This document shows positions 12,488-25,575 of a DNA stretch of 64,000 nucleotides, one piece after another. The notes under the pieces are model-generated. The model was not told the DNA's origin. It made no database searches and saw nothing but the letters and a program-made list of their open reading frames with translations. Where the stretch lies: contig JAVHNS010000015.1 of NCBI GenBank assembly GCA_036872755.1, positions 558,001 through 622,000 on the forward strand, read 5' to 3'. The stretch's first letter is position 1. Each line of letters begins with the position of its first letter. The position numbers were made by a program, and so were the translations under genes. Origin of the DNA: Orbilia blumenaviensis (lineage: Eukaryota > Ascomycota > Orbiliomycetes > Orbiliales > Orbiliaceae).

Positions 12488-13458
12488 ACGCATTCATTTT
12501 TTTTTTTTTTTGGATAGTTCAAGTGAATTGAAAAGGATTTGGTATACGATCGATAGGTGTTCTGTCCATCTAAAGCCCGTCGCGTGGTTCAGAGGTTGAA
12601 AATAAAATGTATTTTTATTCCTTTTGATAGAACGTACTCAAATAGACACTTGGGTATAGACTCAATCCCTTAAGTGGGCGTCCTTTAGCTACTCGGGGCT
12701 GAGTAAGTGTCCGACTATGATCCTCCAACCAATTACCTAGCTTATGGGTTTACATTTGGTGGTGGTGGAGGTATACTAGTGACAATCTAAAGTCAAAGTC
12801 TAAGATCTGGTCTCGTTGGTCTATGATCTGAATTCATGAAGCAAACCAAAAGAATCGGGCCTAATCAACGAGACCGGGCCTAATCAACTCTCGAACGGCC
12901 GAGTAGACCGGGGACAACTTCGGGTTACTATTACCTAAGGTAACTAACTAGTCTCGGTCTCAGATGCTGTTGATCACGTAACTGCCGCTATTAATTTGCA
13001 CAAATATATTAATAAGTACCTAGGTACCTAGTACCTATTTATATTCCAATATACCTCCCTGACCGTTGGTTTGCACCTGCGGGAGGTTAGGTTCGAGACA
13101 ATTTATTCATCACCGTTTTTATTTTCAAGCTATATGTATTCCTAACAGGTGTCAGTTGGAAGGTCCACAGCAATTCACGATGATTATACAGATAGCTGGC
13201 TGTGTCACGGCGTTTAAAATACAATGTGGATACTACGAGACCGAAATATGGATAAATTTACATCGTTGACCCGAATCTTTAAAGCTTCTACGTCTAACTG
13301 GCCTCGGGGCGTCTAACAATGATCGACAGTACGATTCTACTATAAAGGGCATACATACGGTGATACAGTCAAGAAAAGATATTCTCTGTCATCGCCCTCC
13401 ACCTCAGAGCTTATGCAAACGTGATCATACTTCCTTCACCATTTCCCATTATACGAAC
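12488..13458. other. Intergenic, no gene seen
   Basis: AT-rich and without a credible ORF. Two copies of CGGGCCTAATCAAC lie at about 12856-12890. A stretch at 12573-12680 has a faint tRNA-like outline (GCCC..GGGC ends) but no clean arms. Confidence 0.4.
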
Positions 13459-14096
13459 CTACTGATCCTTCTTCGTACTTTTAGCTGCTGAAAATCCCAT
13501 ACCGTACTTGTAAACCAGATCCCCACCGAGGCTGGCTGCAAACAATATCACCGGCAAAACCACCCCAGCAACCCCCACCTCGTTGACACCAGGTTCCGCA
13601 GCTCCAAAGATCCCATGAGCCTTATACCTCCCCCACCAACTAATACCGCTGACAATGATGCAAAAGTCATTAAGCGCAGCATGAGTAGCCATTACATAAA
13701 ACTTCTTCTTGATAGTTTTTCCATCTGCCTCGTAGAGATTCCCGGGTTTGGCGGCTTGAGCTGCTGCTTGGGCGATTCCTGTTATGATAGCTGGGATTGC
13801 GGTGAAGATTCCGAGAGTATGAAGCAGACGAGAGGTGGAGAGAAGCTGTGGGAAGAGAGGAGAGAGATCCGAGAGGAAGGGGATGGAGAAGTTTGTGGCG
13901 AGGTAGTGGAGGATGTCGATTGAGTGACAGAAGGTAAGAAAGGCGATGGGGAAGTGGACGAGAGCCGGATGGACGGGGTGGCTACCACGTTGTTAGTACT
14001 GGATACCTAGTATACTTTATCCGTATATCTTGCATATACGCCGTCTGATATCGAGGAAGGCCAATGCATATGGTACTGGTACCTTTTGAAGGACAT
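13459..14096 (-). CDS. DUF2231-type integral membrane protein, 178 aa
   Basis: Two exons: a 14-nt first exon 14096-14083 (encoding MSFK plus two bases) and 13981-13459. The intron is 101 nt, GTACCA..GTAG, with a GTACTAAC branch site. Splicing gives MSFKSHPVHPALVHFPIAF. The HPxHP..LVHFPIAF start is the hallmark of the DUF2231 membrane family. Hydrophobic segments follow: one near the N-terminus, one around LHTLGIFTAIPAIITGIA, and two in the C-terminal half (DFCIIVSGISWWGRY and GVAGVVLPVILFAASLGGDL). The tail is short and basic (AAKSTKKDQ). The family has no settled function. It is transcribed divergently from the PD-(D/E)XK-like gene across 738 bp. Confidence 0.8.
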
Positions 14097-14834
14097 CGTG
14101 TCTCTAATTTTAATTATTCTGTAGCTAAAGAGCTTCAATGTGAGCTTTAGAGCCTCGAGAGGTTTGATGAATGGTATGAGATTATCAACTAGGCTTTGCG
14201 GTGATGATAGCTGAGCTGTCTGATCAGACCTGTTAATTTACAAAGGTTGAGAACACAGGACAGAAACGAAAGGCACACAAATTTGTAGCCCAATCGGTAT
14301 CACATTGAAATTCTGATATCATTGATTGCCTTGACCGCGGTTTATTTTTTGTTGGTGTGGGGAGGACTGGCTTTGAGCTTGTGGGTGGCATATGGAATCA
14401 ACGCGATTGGCTGTCATTTCTCAACGTCCCGGACTGGGAAGGAACTGCGAAAGGCCAAAGACGGGCGGAAGCCGGTCGCCGTGATGCTCTTGATCGATCT
14501 GATAAGATGTTGCATTTTCGAAGAGATGTCACGTGATAATCGACAAACTTGGTTTGGTGCCAATATTGCTGCGACGGTTCCATAGCAACACTTGCGCCGT
14601 GTAACCTAAACAAAGAAACAATCAACACCACAACTGGCAACCCGACAAGGGACTGATGCAAATACTAGTTATGGACTATTCTAGGAGTAGCTTTGGATCC
14701 AATAAGCACGAGCACACGTAGACATCTTTACATGGAAGCCTGATTAATAGAGCTTACCCCGCACGCCAAACTCTGAAAGTTTTCCCCTACATAACTCCCT
14801 CTTCCTCTCGACAGGAGTGTTGCCCACAGGATAT
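14097..14834. promoter_or_regulatory. Shared intergenic region of two divergent genes
   Basis: It separates the DUF2231 gene (start 14096, minus) from the PD-(D/E)XK-like gene (start 14835, plus). I saw no ORF with coding character and no convincing TATA box. It must hold both promoters, but no site can be assigned. Confidence 0.4.
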
Positions 14835-16637
14835 ATGGAGGCCATTCACCAAATCTCTTCGACAGATTTGTTCGATCGTGTGTCGGCTTGGATCAGGTCT
14901 ACTCAACTTCAAGAATACGCAGCGACAGAGCCTGCCGTAAAAACTGCGATATCGCCGACCAGTGGGCAAGGGGTTTCTAGGAAACGAGCATTCTCAGAGA
15001 TGTCGGATACTGGCGATGACCGACTAACATTACAAAAGCGAAAACACTTCCACCGAGTCTACCCGGCTCCGGCGTCGACACTGGCTTTTGCGGAGGGCCT
15101 GGAGGATGCGATACCATCGGACAGTATATCGCAGGTCGAAATTGATCTGGCTATACATTCAGCGACGGGCATTCGCAACCTTTCTATCGACTCGACAAGC
15201 ACATCGCCCACTAAATCATGGGCCCCATCAGCAACTTCGTATTCTACCGCCTCAGCAGCGGCCCCAAGTTCGAAATCTAAAAGGAAACTACTTGCTACAA
15301 GTACACCAAACTTCAAATTTCTTGGCTTGTCTGGCCGGGCGGGTCTCGATGTATCCGACGATATCAATGACTGGGTCCCCATGAGCATTCGAAAATTAGC
15401 CCGAGGGTTCTCTAGATCAATGTCACCAAAAGGAATGATTTGCCAGTGTGTAAAGGTATATTGCTACTTCGAAAACCTAGAGTGTCGAATATCTGCTGAC
15501 CTTTCTAGGATGTAATTCTTGAGTACGAGCCAACGCTGCACTGGGAGGATATAACATTCTCGGATATAGACTGTGACGACCAAACCCACAAACAACATCT
15601 CGCCGAGGCCAAATCCATAATTGAATGGGTTACGGAGTCAAATGATATGCATGTGGATACTACCGAAGAAAACGACTGGGTAGCACATTCGAAGACGATT
15701 CTCAACTCAGTAATTGCTCGGCCAAAATTACCATTACATGTCAACGGAGTGTAAGTTCCAGTCAGCATTTCCCCTTTTCCGACGGAAATACTTACAAATG
15801 ACGACATATAGTACTTCTGTCGATCTGGTACGGGAGTTTTGCCCAAGAACCAGGCATGCAGCACGTAGTCGGTCCAGCTCTCCCCGTAAGAAACAGAGAG
15901 GGCGTTCAGGAACTACTACGTCGGCAAGCACTAGTTCCCGGATATCGGAAGGAGTAATGACCGCCAGAGCAGATATAACTGTTCTCATCCGTGATTGTGG
16001 CCAAACCAGTGCTTTATTCGCGGCCATGGACGACAAGTTCGGGTTTGAAGCTTACATCCCGCCGTTCAAAAACTTTACAGAACCACCGATTATTACGCTG
16101 GAGGCGAAGTCGTTGGATGGTAGTTCTTTAGAGGCGGAGAACCAAACGGCTATTTGTGCCAACACAATACTCGAGTCATGGAGGTGTTTGGGTCAAGTAG
16201 CACCATATAACCCTGCACCATTACCCGGTTACCTTGCTCAAACAACCGAGGCCGAACAGTTGTCTACGAATCCCACCAATTTTCTGGAATACCCAACCAT
16301 AGAACGAGCGCTTCCAAACCCAGACTCCTCTATCTCCCAAACTTCGCCAGTTCAGATAGGTATCGACCACGTCATTGGTATCCAAGTCGCTTCGTATAAT
16401 TGGTCTTACACAATTGTATTTGCGACCCCGAGTGGCGAGGACGACGCCAAAGTCCAAGCTCGAAGAGGTTATTCTCGTAGAGTCTTTGGACCACATCCTA
16501 TCGGTGATAGTCGAACTGTGGAGGGTGCATATAAGATAAGCCGGTTTTTACATCATCTGTTTATCTACAAGACGAAAGTATGGCTTCCGGGGATAATGCA
16601 GCGAGAGCCGTGGTCAATGGTCGATGGCCTTGTATGA
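14835..16637 (+). CDS. Fungal PD-(D/E)XK nuclease-like protein, 562 aa
   Basis: Three exons: 14835-15455, 15509-15750, 15812-16637. The introns are 53 and 61 nt (GTATAT..CTAG, GTAAGT..ATAG). The N-terminal part (residues 1 to about 230) is Ser/Thr-rich with basic patches (RKRAFSEM, KSKRK), as in many fungal PD-(D/E)XK_12-type proteins. The C-terminal half carries the probable nuclease fold. There, PPIITLEAK (E385-x-K387) fits the (D/E)xK half of the active site, with acidic residues upstream (ITVLIRDCG, MDDKFGFE). ATG 14835 is the first ATG in frame. The family is abundant in filamentous ascomycetes but its biology is undefined; a mobile-element origin has been suggested for some PD-(D/E)XK proteins in general. 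Nuclease activity is inference. Confidence 0.7.
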
Positions 16638-17698
16638 GTATAACTTTTTAGTATTTGGTTTTCCGACATCGAGTTTTGGTTTCTAGGAGCTTTAAATGAG
16701 CTGTATTGTGGTTTGGCGTTAGCTTCTTGATTTTTTGATTCTTGATTTTTATAAGTCTAGAGCTGGGGGGTATGTTTGTCGTTTAGTTCACCAGAAGGCG
16801 CTCAGAGGAACTTAGTTTTGAGGATTCCATTCTCCCAATTGCAAATTATTTCACCATTTGATCCTAAAATCTGATATCATGTGATCACTATATTACCTTG
16901 CAAAACCCGCAGAATGTATGCAGTATACCACTACGTTTGGCTCAACCCTACAAGGGTGCCAATTCCAACCAAGCTTTTTCTTATTTTTTGTTCCATCGAT
17001 ATTGTGATTGTAGCCACATTGATACTATTCCCAATGCGTAACGATGCATAAGGTAGGTACTACTTATGAACTTACACTACCTGCGTATATATGTTGCACA
17101 GAGTTGATCTTGAAGTGTTGGTGGGTTACACGACACGCCCGTGTGTAGATGTAATGTAGTACGACCAGGTCTAAAGAGTAAGCTATGTATACGTAAGCTT
17201 TAGGTGTACGGGGCTCCTGCGCATGCATGAAAACAGGACGATTTAAGCTTTTTTGGAGAATAGCTAGGGTCTGACAGATGGTGTCAGCTTTTGCTTTCAT
17301 GCTGTTAGATGGAAGTTTAGCCTAGCATTAACTATTCGGAAGTTACATGTAGGTTGCTGACATTACATTCTACTAGGGTGCAAGCACCCTAATGGACTTT
17401 GTACTTCCAGATCAAAGTAGGAAAAGAATGTGCCATTCATCGTTGTTATAGTCTTAAAATCGTCAAACTTGCAATTGCAATATCAAATTTTTTTCTTTTT
17501 AATTTGAAGTTTATATGAGATTGATAAGATTGCAACGCTCTACCTCCCATACTCTATTAAAACGACATGCTGGTTGGATAAATACGGGATCCAGCCCAGT
17601 TTAATTAACTTGGTATTGACGGTTATTATCTACGCGTCGGTTACAATAAAATATTCTCGGTACCCAAACTATTCACTCTCAAATCTTCAAAGCCGCAC
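16638..17698. other. Intergenic, nothing recognised
   Basis: AT-rich, no ORF with coding character and no repeats of note. It separates the PD-(D/E)XK-like gene from the 3' end of the small membrane-protein gene; the two genes converge here. Confidence 0.4.
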
Positions 17699-18250
17699 TC
17701 AATCGACAGTTTGAGGAACACTATGGAATATTATATTAGTCGATGTGTATTTAATAATCGATTGCAAAAGTAGGACTTACGGCTTCTTCTGATGTTGTGT
17801 CCCCTTGTTTCGTGGTGTGAACAGTCTATTATTGAAATCCTTCGTTTCCGAGTTATTCCACGCCGATACAACGACCCTAAAAGCAAATCCCCACACCTAT
17901 TAGCAAACTAAACACTTCAATTATCTTAAAATATACGGAAATACTCACTGCTGCGTCAAATCCCGATATTTCTCATAACTAACCCCCTTCAACTCCACAT
18001 CCGCACCCGTTTTACTAAGCTTGACCCCTTCGTTGTTAAGTCTGCTTTGCACGTCGTTTGATACCGACAGTACAGTCTTCCAGACAAGATACAGCACGAC
18101 GGCGATGACAGCTAAAACTGTGAAAGTTGCGAGGATAGGGAGGACCTTTGAGGCGAATGTGGGCGGTGGCTTTGGTTTTGATTTGAAGAAGGAAGCGACG
18201 GCTAGGAGGGGGGCTGTGGAGAAGAGGATTAGGAGGGCGGTGGGTGCCAT
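17699..18250 (-). CDS. Small membrane protein of unknown function, 139 aa
   Basis: Three exons: 18250-17949, 17876-17781, 17720-17699. The introns are 72 and 60 nt (GTGAGT..TTAG, GTAAGT..ATAG). The N-terminus (MAPTALLILFSTAPLLAVAS) is a signal peptide or anchor. A second hydrophobic segment lies at about residues 37-62 (VLPILATFTVLAVIAVVLYL). The soluble tail contains GVKLSKTGADVELKGVSYEKY and, after splicing, QVVVSAWNNSETKDFNNR, ending QKKPVPQTVD. The two later exons are supported by in-frame splicing and by the coding look of the VVVSAWNN segment. The topology suggests one or two membrane passes with a C-terminal soluble domain, perhaps in the endoplasmic reticulum. I do not recognise a characterised family. 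Confidence 0.65.
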
Positions 18251-19964
18251 GTATACTGGTTGGATATGATTTGATTCGGTTCAATTGGTTGGTTGTGATT
18301 CGGAGTTTTTGTTATCCTCGATATTAGTGTCGAAGGTTTTGGTTTTAGGCTAGGCTGTTGGAATTTGTTTGTGTTGAGGATGAAGTTAAAGTGTCGGTTG
18401 CGAGTTAAATTCCCTTCGGTAACCTGTGTAGACGAGGAATGTCGAAGAGCTAGCTGGAGCTAATTCGCAAAAAGCAAGACGATCACAAAAATGAAAGTTA
18501 ATTACCTCACGCAAATGACGGGGAAAGGCTGCTTTTATAAGTAAGAGAGAGAGAGCCTCAAAATGGGACTTCCGGATCGAAAGAGAAAATCAAGACACCT
18601 GCGCTGGTGCCAGCATGCTGCAACTAGTTCCTCCATCTTAAAATTCTTTCCCCTGCATGCATCATCTACCGACACCCAAATTCGCACTCGCTTTGTCTTC
18701 TGACGCTGCATGATTGCAGTGCACACTACTATTCAGATTCTGTGGCATCTTTGCGTGAAAAAGGAAAAAGGTGGTACTAAAGGGCAAGGCGCCAAGGTTG
18801 CATTCTTTGAAAACAGCAGCAGCAGCATGCGGTGGGAGAACCGGAAAGCAGAAGAACCAGGCTACCTGAGTTACTTCTGTTCTGTGCGATTCTTTCACCA
18901 CGATCTATTCGTTCATTCGTGCGCTGGGTGGAAACCTCAAGATCCTTGGGAACAAACCCCCAAGATTGTAATTTATTCTTAGTATCTCCCCGCACGAAAA
19001 GAAATGAACAGGGGCCGTCGGTTATTTCGGAAGTTAGGTAAGCAAGTTATCATCTTAGCTTTCCTACTTGAAAAGGCTGAATGGCTTTCATGATTTCAAA
19101 AAAATCTTCTTTCGTGGGGAAGAACCAATAGATTTTCGCAATTGTTAGTTATGAACAGGGGTTGATACCGGAGGAAGCCTTGTGAGGAGAGGGTTACGTA
19201 TGTCCATCTGCATGAGGATAGTGGTTCTTAGAGCGGTCTTAGCTGAATGTATGCACCATATGGTCCTAAAGCTGCTGGAGCCGACCCGATGCGGTCCTGG
19301 GAGCTTCCGGACCAGGGTTGCTATACCTCTCGAGCCAAAAGGACATCGCTCTATTCTCCAGTGAGTGTTTTGTCTGAACCTTTTTTCCCGGGGTTATTGC
19401 CAAGGCAGACCTACTGTCTCTTAGACTCTAGAGCCTTTTGCCAACTTATTAGGAAGATGATATCACTCTCCGGATACACCCGCTGGGTCTTTGACCCATG
19501 AAAGGTGGTTGAGATGATATATATATAGGACTTCGTATACACCACTTCTATACATAATTTAATTGAGGGGGTTGCATTCATTCACTCATGAAAGGAAAAT
19601 CTAAGAAGCGAACAAGGGAAACTAGGTATTGCTGTAGGGGTCGAAAGGGTGTTTCGGGGTTCGAGTGTCATCGAGAGAATATGACTTCCATAGAAAAAAA
19701 ATAAAAATAATAAAATAAGTAAATGAATATGTATCACTCGTTAGGCAGGGGAAATATCAAGGAAAAAACAGCTAAAGAGAAGACCATCCTGGTCGCTCGC
19801 TCCGATATCATCCCGCTGGTTATTCTGCTTCAATTCGCTGATCGGTCTTTTCAAATATGGTAAAAGGTACCGCTCTCGCTTCCCGCTCCAAATTCATCTG
19901 GTGCCGCGTATAAAATGAACCGAGCTTCTCCGCCTCAATCAACTACCCCCTCCACGCCGCTTAT
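18251..19964. other. Intergenic, nothing recognised
   Basis: Upstream region of the small membrane-protein gene and downstream region of the MAP kinase gene. Overlapping short ORFs at 18.5-19.5 kb have no domain character. A-rich tracts near 19690 probably belong to the MAPK 3' region. Confidence 0.4.
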
Positions 19965-21310
<1,346 letters not shown>

Positions 21311-21605
21311 GGTGGCTGCTGCAGACTACCGCACAGGCGTCTGGACGTCGGATGCTGAATTCGGGAGTTGCTTGGTAGGAAAGGGGGGATTTGGAGCTCG
21401 TCAGGCGTGCAATTTGACTTGGTTATCGAACGTTGTAGATAAAAAGTCTGTTGTCGGTACGGAAGAGGTACTGAGGAAATCCGGTTTCCTAGAAATAACG
21501 GGTCTGTTCTTGTCCTGCGGGAGGGAGTGGTTGGTTTTGAGAGAGGAGAGAAGTAGGTGGTCTGGAGGGCCAAAGTGGGGTGAGGGGAACGAGGATTGGT
21601 TAGCC

Positions 21606-21625
21606 TGCTTGCTTGCTTGCTTGCT
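21606..21625. repeat. (GCTT)n microsatellite
   Basis: About five copies of a TGCT/GCTT tetranucleotide, in the region upstream of the MAP kinase start. Confidence 0.7.
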
Positions 21626-21911
21626 ATTGGTATTGGCACCCGGTGTTGTTGCAATTAATTAATTGATGGCTGCGCTGGAAAATGACAGCCGTCGAATGAA
21701 AGAAAGAAAAAACACCACGAAACCGCTCAGCGGATACGAAAGGATCCTCTCGGATTAAATTGATATGTACTTAGAGAGGGAAGGTAATTGAATGGGCATT
21801 AAAATAGAATCAACTGGCGATAATACTGTGGTTGATTTATAAAGGAAACGCAGTTTGCCGGAAACACCGAATCAGAAGCGAGAATGGAACGAGTCCGAGA
21901 ATTGGTAACGC

Positions 21912-21932
21912 GAGACAGAGAGAGAGAGAGAG
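21912..21932. repeat. (GA)n microsatellite
   Basis: A run of GA dinucleotides with one interruption, in the MAP kinase upstream region. Confidence 0.7.
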
Positions 21933-23471
21933 CTGGTGAAGAAAGGGAGGCGGGATATTGGATGATGGGAATAAACCCGGGTATTTACATGACTTCAATA
22001 ATCATATCATCATCCGTTCTCTTGCTCCTTCTCCTTCTCCTTCCCCACTACAATCCATCACGACTGATGCTTGAAGAGTTCATCAATGGAACATTTACAA
22101 GGGCTTCGCCGTGGGCTAGCATGGGTCGGCCGTCTGAAACCGGTCTTGCTTTTGGGCACAATGCTTGCCAAAAGACCTATAATATCACGAAAATGGAGGG
22201 AAAGAACATGCGATATCTGTTGAATGAGAATCTTTGAAACTTACGCGCTTAAGGCTGATCCTTTAAAAATAGCTTTGAGCTGGGGGGTTCTGACCCGGGC
22301 TGCTGGGTCCTTTGAAAGGTAAAGACGGGAGCAAAAATAGCAAGTTCGTTTGAGGTTGAGGTCTGCTGGACAATGCAAATAAACGGATGGGTAATTTCGA
22401 CTATTTGCAAGCTTTTATGATTCGTGCTTGCTGCAAGAAGTCGCCAGGGTGGTATGTAATCTTGACGGATAGATTATTGAATCGTGCGTATGTGGGAGGG
22501 GAGAAGACGACGTTTCGAGCTCCCGATATGATAAGCATAACCGAAGCTAAGCTGCAAGCTGTAGCTATACCCGATCGATATCGCTTTTCAACAAAGCTGG
22601 GCTAGTACCTATCTTAGAACCGCAAAGGTCTTCTTCTCGAAGGGGTTTCGAAGGACTCGCTATCGATTCTCAGACACAAACCCGGTTCTGTTGGAGAAAA
22701 CAGAAGTACAAGACAGCGCGGAAGAAGAAAAGCATAAAAGAATAACGTCGACCCGCTCTCGAGCTGTCCCGTGAGAGACGGCAAACGACAAGAAGAGGGC
22801 CAGTTACTGGAGCTTGTTTTGTTTGGCTGGCTGGCGCCGCAATTTGCAAAGCGAAAGAGGGGCGGACCTTACCCAATCGAACGGGACCCAATTTCGAGCT
22901 AAGCGCCCTGAAACACACCGAAACAAATACGGGGCCATTCTCTCAGCCTTCGTTGGTGGCACGGTGGCTGTGCGTCTTGCTTGCAGGACCCTGTTGAAAC
23001 GAAACCGGACGTTGCAAACGTACGGGCAACTATAGCAATAGAAACTGTTAAGATGTTGTATTTTGTGCCGCACAAAGGCCATTTTGCGGTGATAGCGACC
23101 TGATGTGGTCGTGCTGAACGAAGGAGCTGGTCTAATTTCATATTCCTGGCACAAACCCAAAGGCTCATATATTTAAGGTTTAACTAGCACTAACAAGGTA
23201 GAACCATGTGTATGTGTAGACATCCCGATTTCTCTTTGACACCTCTTTGGCACATTCACCAACCATCACCCAAGGACCTACTACTTTCAACATCAATGGC
23301 TTGATTTCCTGGATCGACTTCTCGCTATCCCGAAGAAAAGAAGACGGTATTTTTGTCGCGCAATGGACGCCACTGGTAAGGCGTGTAGTACGAACTACGG
23401 AAGGCCATACGAGGGAGTAGACATTCGCGGCACTGGTGATACTCAAGGAGGCATTCCATCGTTGAGATAAG

Positions 23472-24234
23472 TTAATAGAATAATACGCCGCATAGTGAAT
23501 GATATTTTTGCCATTCGATAGTGCCCTGCGAGGGTCCGGGTTCGCGGATCCGAGTATCTTCATAAGATAGTGGCGTTTTCAGACCAGTTGAATCGGGTTG
23601 CTGCATGAATGAGGCGACCTGCGTAACCGATTCCGTGCCTATTAGTATAGTACCCTACCCAGACCTAAAATAATTAATGGCTATGCACCAACAACTTACA
23701 ATTATTTGTGATGGTTCGAGCGATGAAATTTGGGTCGTATACAGGGATGAAAATGTCGTTTCGCTTACGAGGCGGGGTATCTTGTCTTAGACAGAACTTC
23801 AGTAACTCGAGGGGTTTCCCCATTTTCGGGATTTTGATGGTTACAATTGAAGAGCTGGCGGGGCCAAAAACTTTAGCAGGAGAGTTGTCCTTACCCCAAA
23901 TGAGGAGAATATATCCATCAGCCTTGCATACAGCGGTTTGGTCGCCGCTTGTCCTATTCTTTTGCGCATTAGATCTAGATTCAGGTATAGTGTGAATGGC
24001 TTGCCCGATCCTTAAGTATGGTGGTAGGATGTCCGTCCGATGCATTGCGCGATAGAACTTTGGCAATTGGTCAGCTTCTATCTCCGGGCTCGTAGTACAA
24101 AGGGCCGCGACATGATGTGCCAGATTCTTGAAAGGTCTTGATAAAGTACTCTTATAGTCAATGTCCCTGCCAATTTTTGCGGCCTCATATTTCGGATTCT
24201 CAGCCAATTTGGTAGCCCTATAGCAATCTTTCAT
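23472..24234 (-). CDS. Orphan two-exon hypothetical gene, 233 aa
   Basis: A 535-nt first exon (24234-23700) joins a second exon 23638-23472 through a 61-nt intron with a good donor (GTAAGT), an ACTAAT branch-like site and a TAG acceptor. The frame stays open to TAA and the total is a multiple of three. The protein has no signal peptide and no motif I know. It is basic, with KNRTSGDQTAVCKADGYILL and a plausible core up to IFIPVYDPNFIARTITNNC. The second exon adds an ESVTQVASFMQQPDST stretch. A different reading frame (23180-23563) overlaps the second exon and is probably a shadow. The gene may be lineage-specific or decaying; nothing in its neighbourhood explains it. Confidence 0.4.
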
Positions 24235-25575
24235 GGCTTCGTGGCGATTTCTCTAGGCCTAGTCTCTGGCCGCATGGGCGGGGCATGGCTACAGACATGG
24301 GTATGACTTGTGTCATAGGCATGACTTACTATGGATTATCTCATACGCATGAACATTGTTTCTCTAATGATTATAATTACAATTAGATCCGAGTCCGGAG
24401 CTATATTTCAGGCCTCGATATCTTAAGTAAAGCTGTAGAACCTGAGCTAGAGGTTCGTTAGCGATCTAGTGACTGGTATTCCTGGCTATGGTCGCTATGG
24501 GGCTCGGAAACCTTAAACTTTGTAGAAAGACGTATGTTGTTTAGGCCCTCTTGATCTCGTTAGTTGTGGTGTCATGAAATTGGTAGCTGCTCCATAACTG
24601 CAGGCATTTTCGGGGAAACATACCATCGCATGTGTCTTTAGGGGTTCGTCTCGAGGATTCGATATATAACGCCGAGATCAAGTTGAATTTCTGCAACCCA
24701 GGCTGGCTTTGGAACTCTGCATGTAGCTATCTCAACTTTAATCTTCGGAATACTGCAGCCTCATTCTCAAATATGCGTTACAGCGTGGTGCAAGGTAGCT
24801 ACTTATATAGCAGGTGACGCATAGCTATGTTGGAAAATGATACCCCTCCATCTAGTTAGGTCGAATCTATATCAATACGATGTAGTGATCGACTGTTAAA
24901 TACCTTTAACTCCAATCTCTTAGGGTCGTTGGTCTGAAAAGATAAACCCTTCTTAAACTGTGACCATAAGACACGAAGCCTCCGACACTTTGGATTCAAA
25001 TTTCTTCCTGTGTAGTCGGAATTTAAATTAGTTTAGTATACGGTTTGGACTAAATAAAAACACAAGGACTTGACTAGGCTGGCCTCATACGAAGTACGGA
25101 TAATGGTCCAACTAATGTTAGTATTCAATAACACGAAATAACCATATTCCTGTTTCAGAACCATCTTTGCCACAAACTAGTAGTTCAATCAAGTGGAAAT
25201 AATGGCTGACTACGACAATGTACGAAGGCAGCATCTATCAGCCCGAAGGAGAAGATCCAAGCCTCTGTGAAAAGTTGGTGGTTTCTATATGAAGCAGGCA
25301 ACCCCCCTCTTTCGGAATCGGACAGGGCTGCAGTCCTAGTTCTTCGAATAAATATTTTTGTATGCGGCATAGATACCTAATAGTTTGGAGGCACAGGATG
25401 CGAGGATTACATTCTTTTATTCTGTTGGGCCCGCTCTTTGGTTCCTTTAAATTCTATTCATTATCTCCACACTAAAAGGAAATTCATGCCCACGGACGTA
25501 TATATCAAACAGCAAGGAGATTTAAAGGGTCGATTTTAAAGGTCAACAAATGTCCGAATACCACCGACTTTGGCA
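24235..25575. other. Intergenic, nothing recognised
   Basis: AT-rich, no ORF with coding character. It separates two divergent genes, the orphan gene (start 24234, minus) and the subtilase-like gene (start 25576, plus). Confidence 0.4.

Larger units (their letters stand above)
21311..23471. other. Intergenic, upstream of the MAP kinase gene
   Basis: Several short ORFs (for example 21884-22237 plus) appear by chance. A (GCTT)n tract lies at 21606-21625 and a GA-rich tract at 21912-21932. These probably fall in the promoter or 5' leader of the MAPK gene. Nothing else is recognised. Confidence 0.4.

Noticed and set aside
12573..12680. Possible fourth tRNA-like element
   Set aside because: GCCC/GGGC ends and a box A-like stretch are present, but there is no proper T arm or anticodon arm.
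21884..22237. 117-residue plus-strand frame upstream of the MAP kinase
   Set aside because: Begins in a GA microsatellite and has no motif; lies in the kinase promoter or leader.
23180..23563. 127-residue minus-strand frame overlapping the orphan gene's second exon
   Set aside because: It is in a different frame from the splice-supported exon and has no motif; kept only as an alternative reading.
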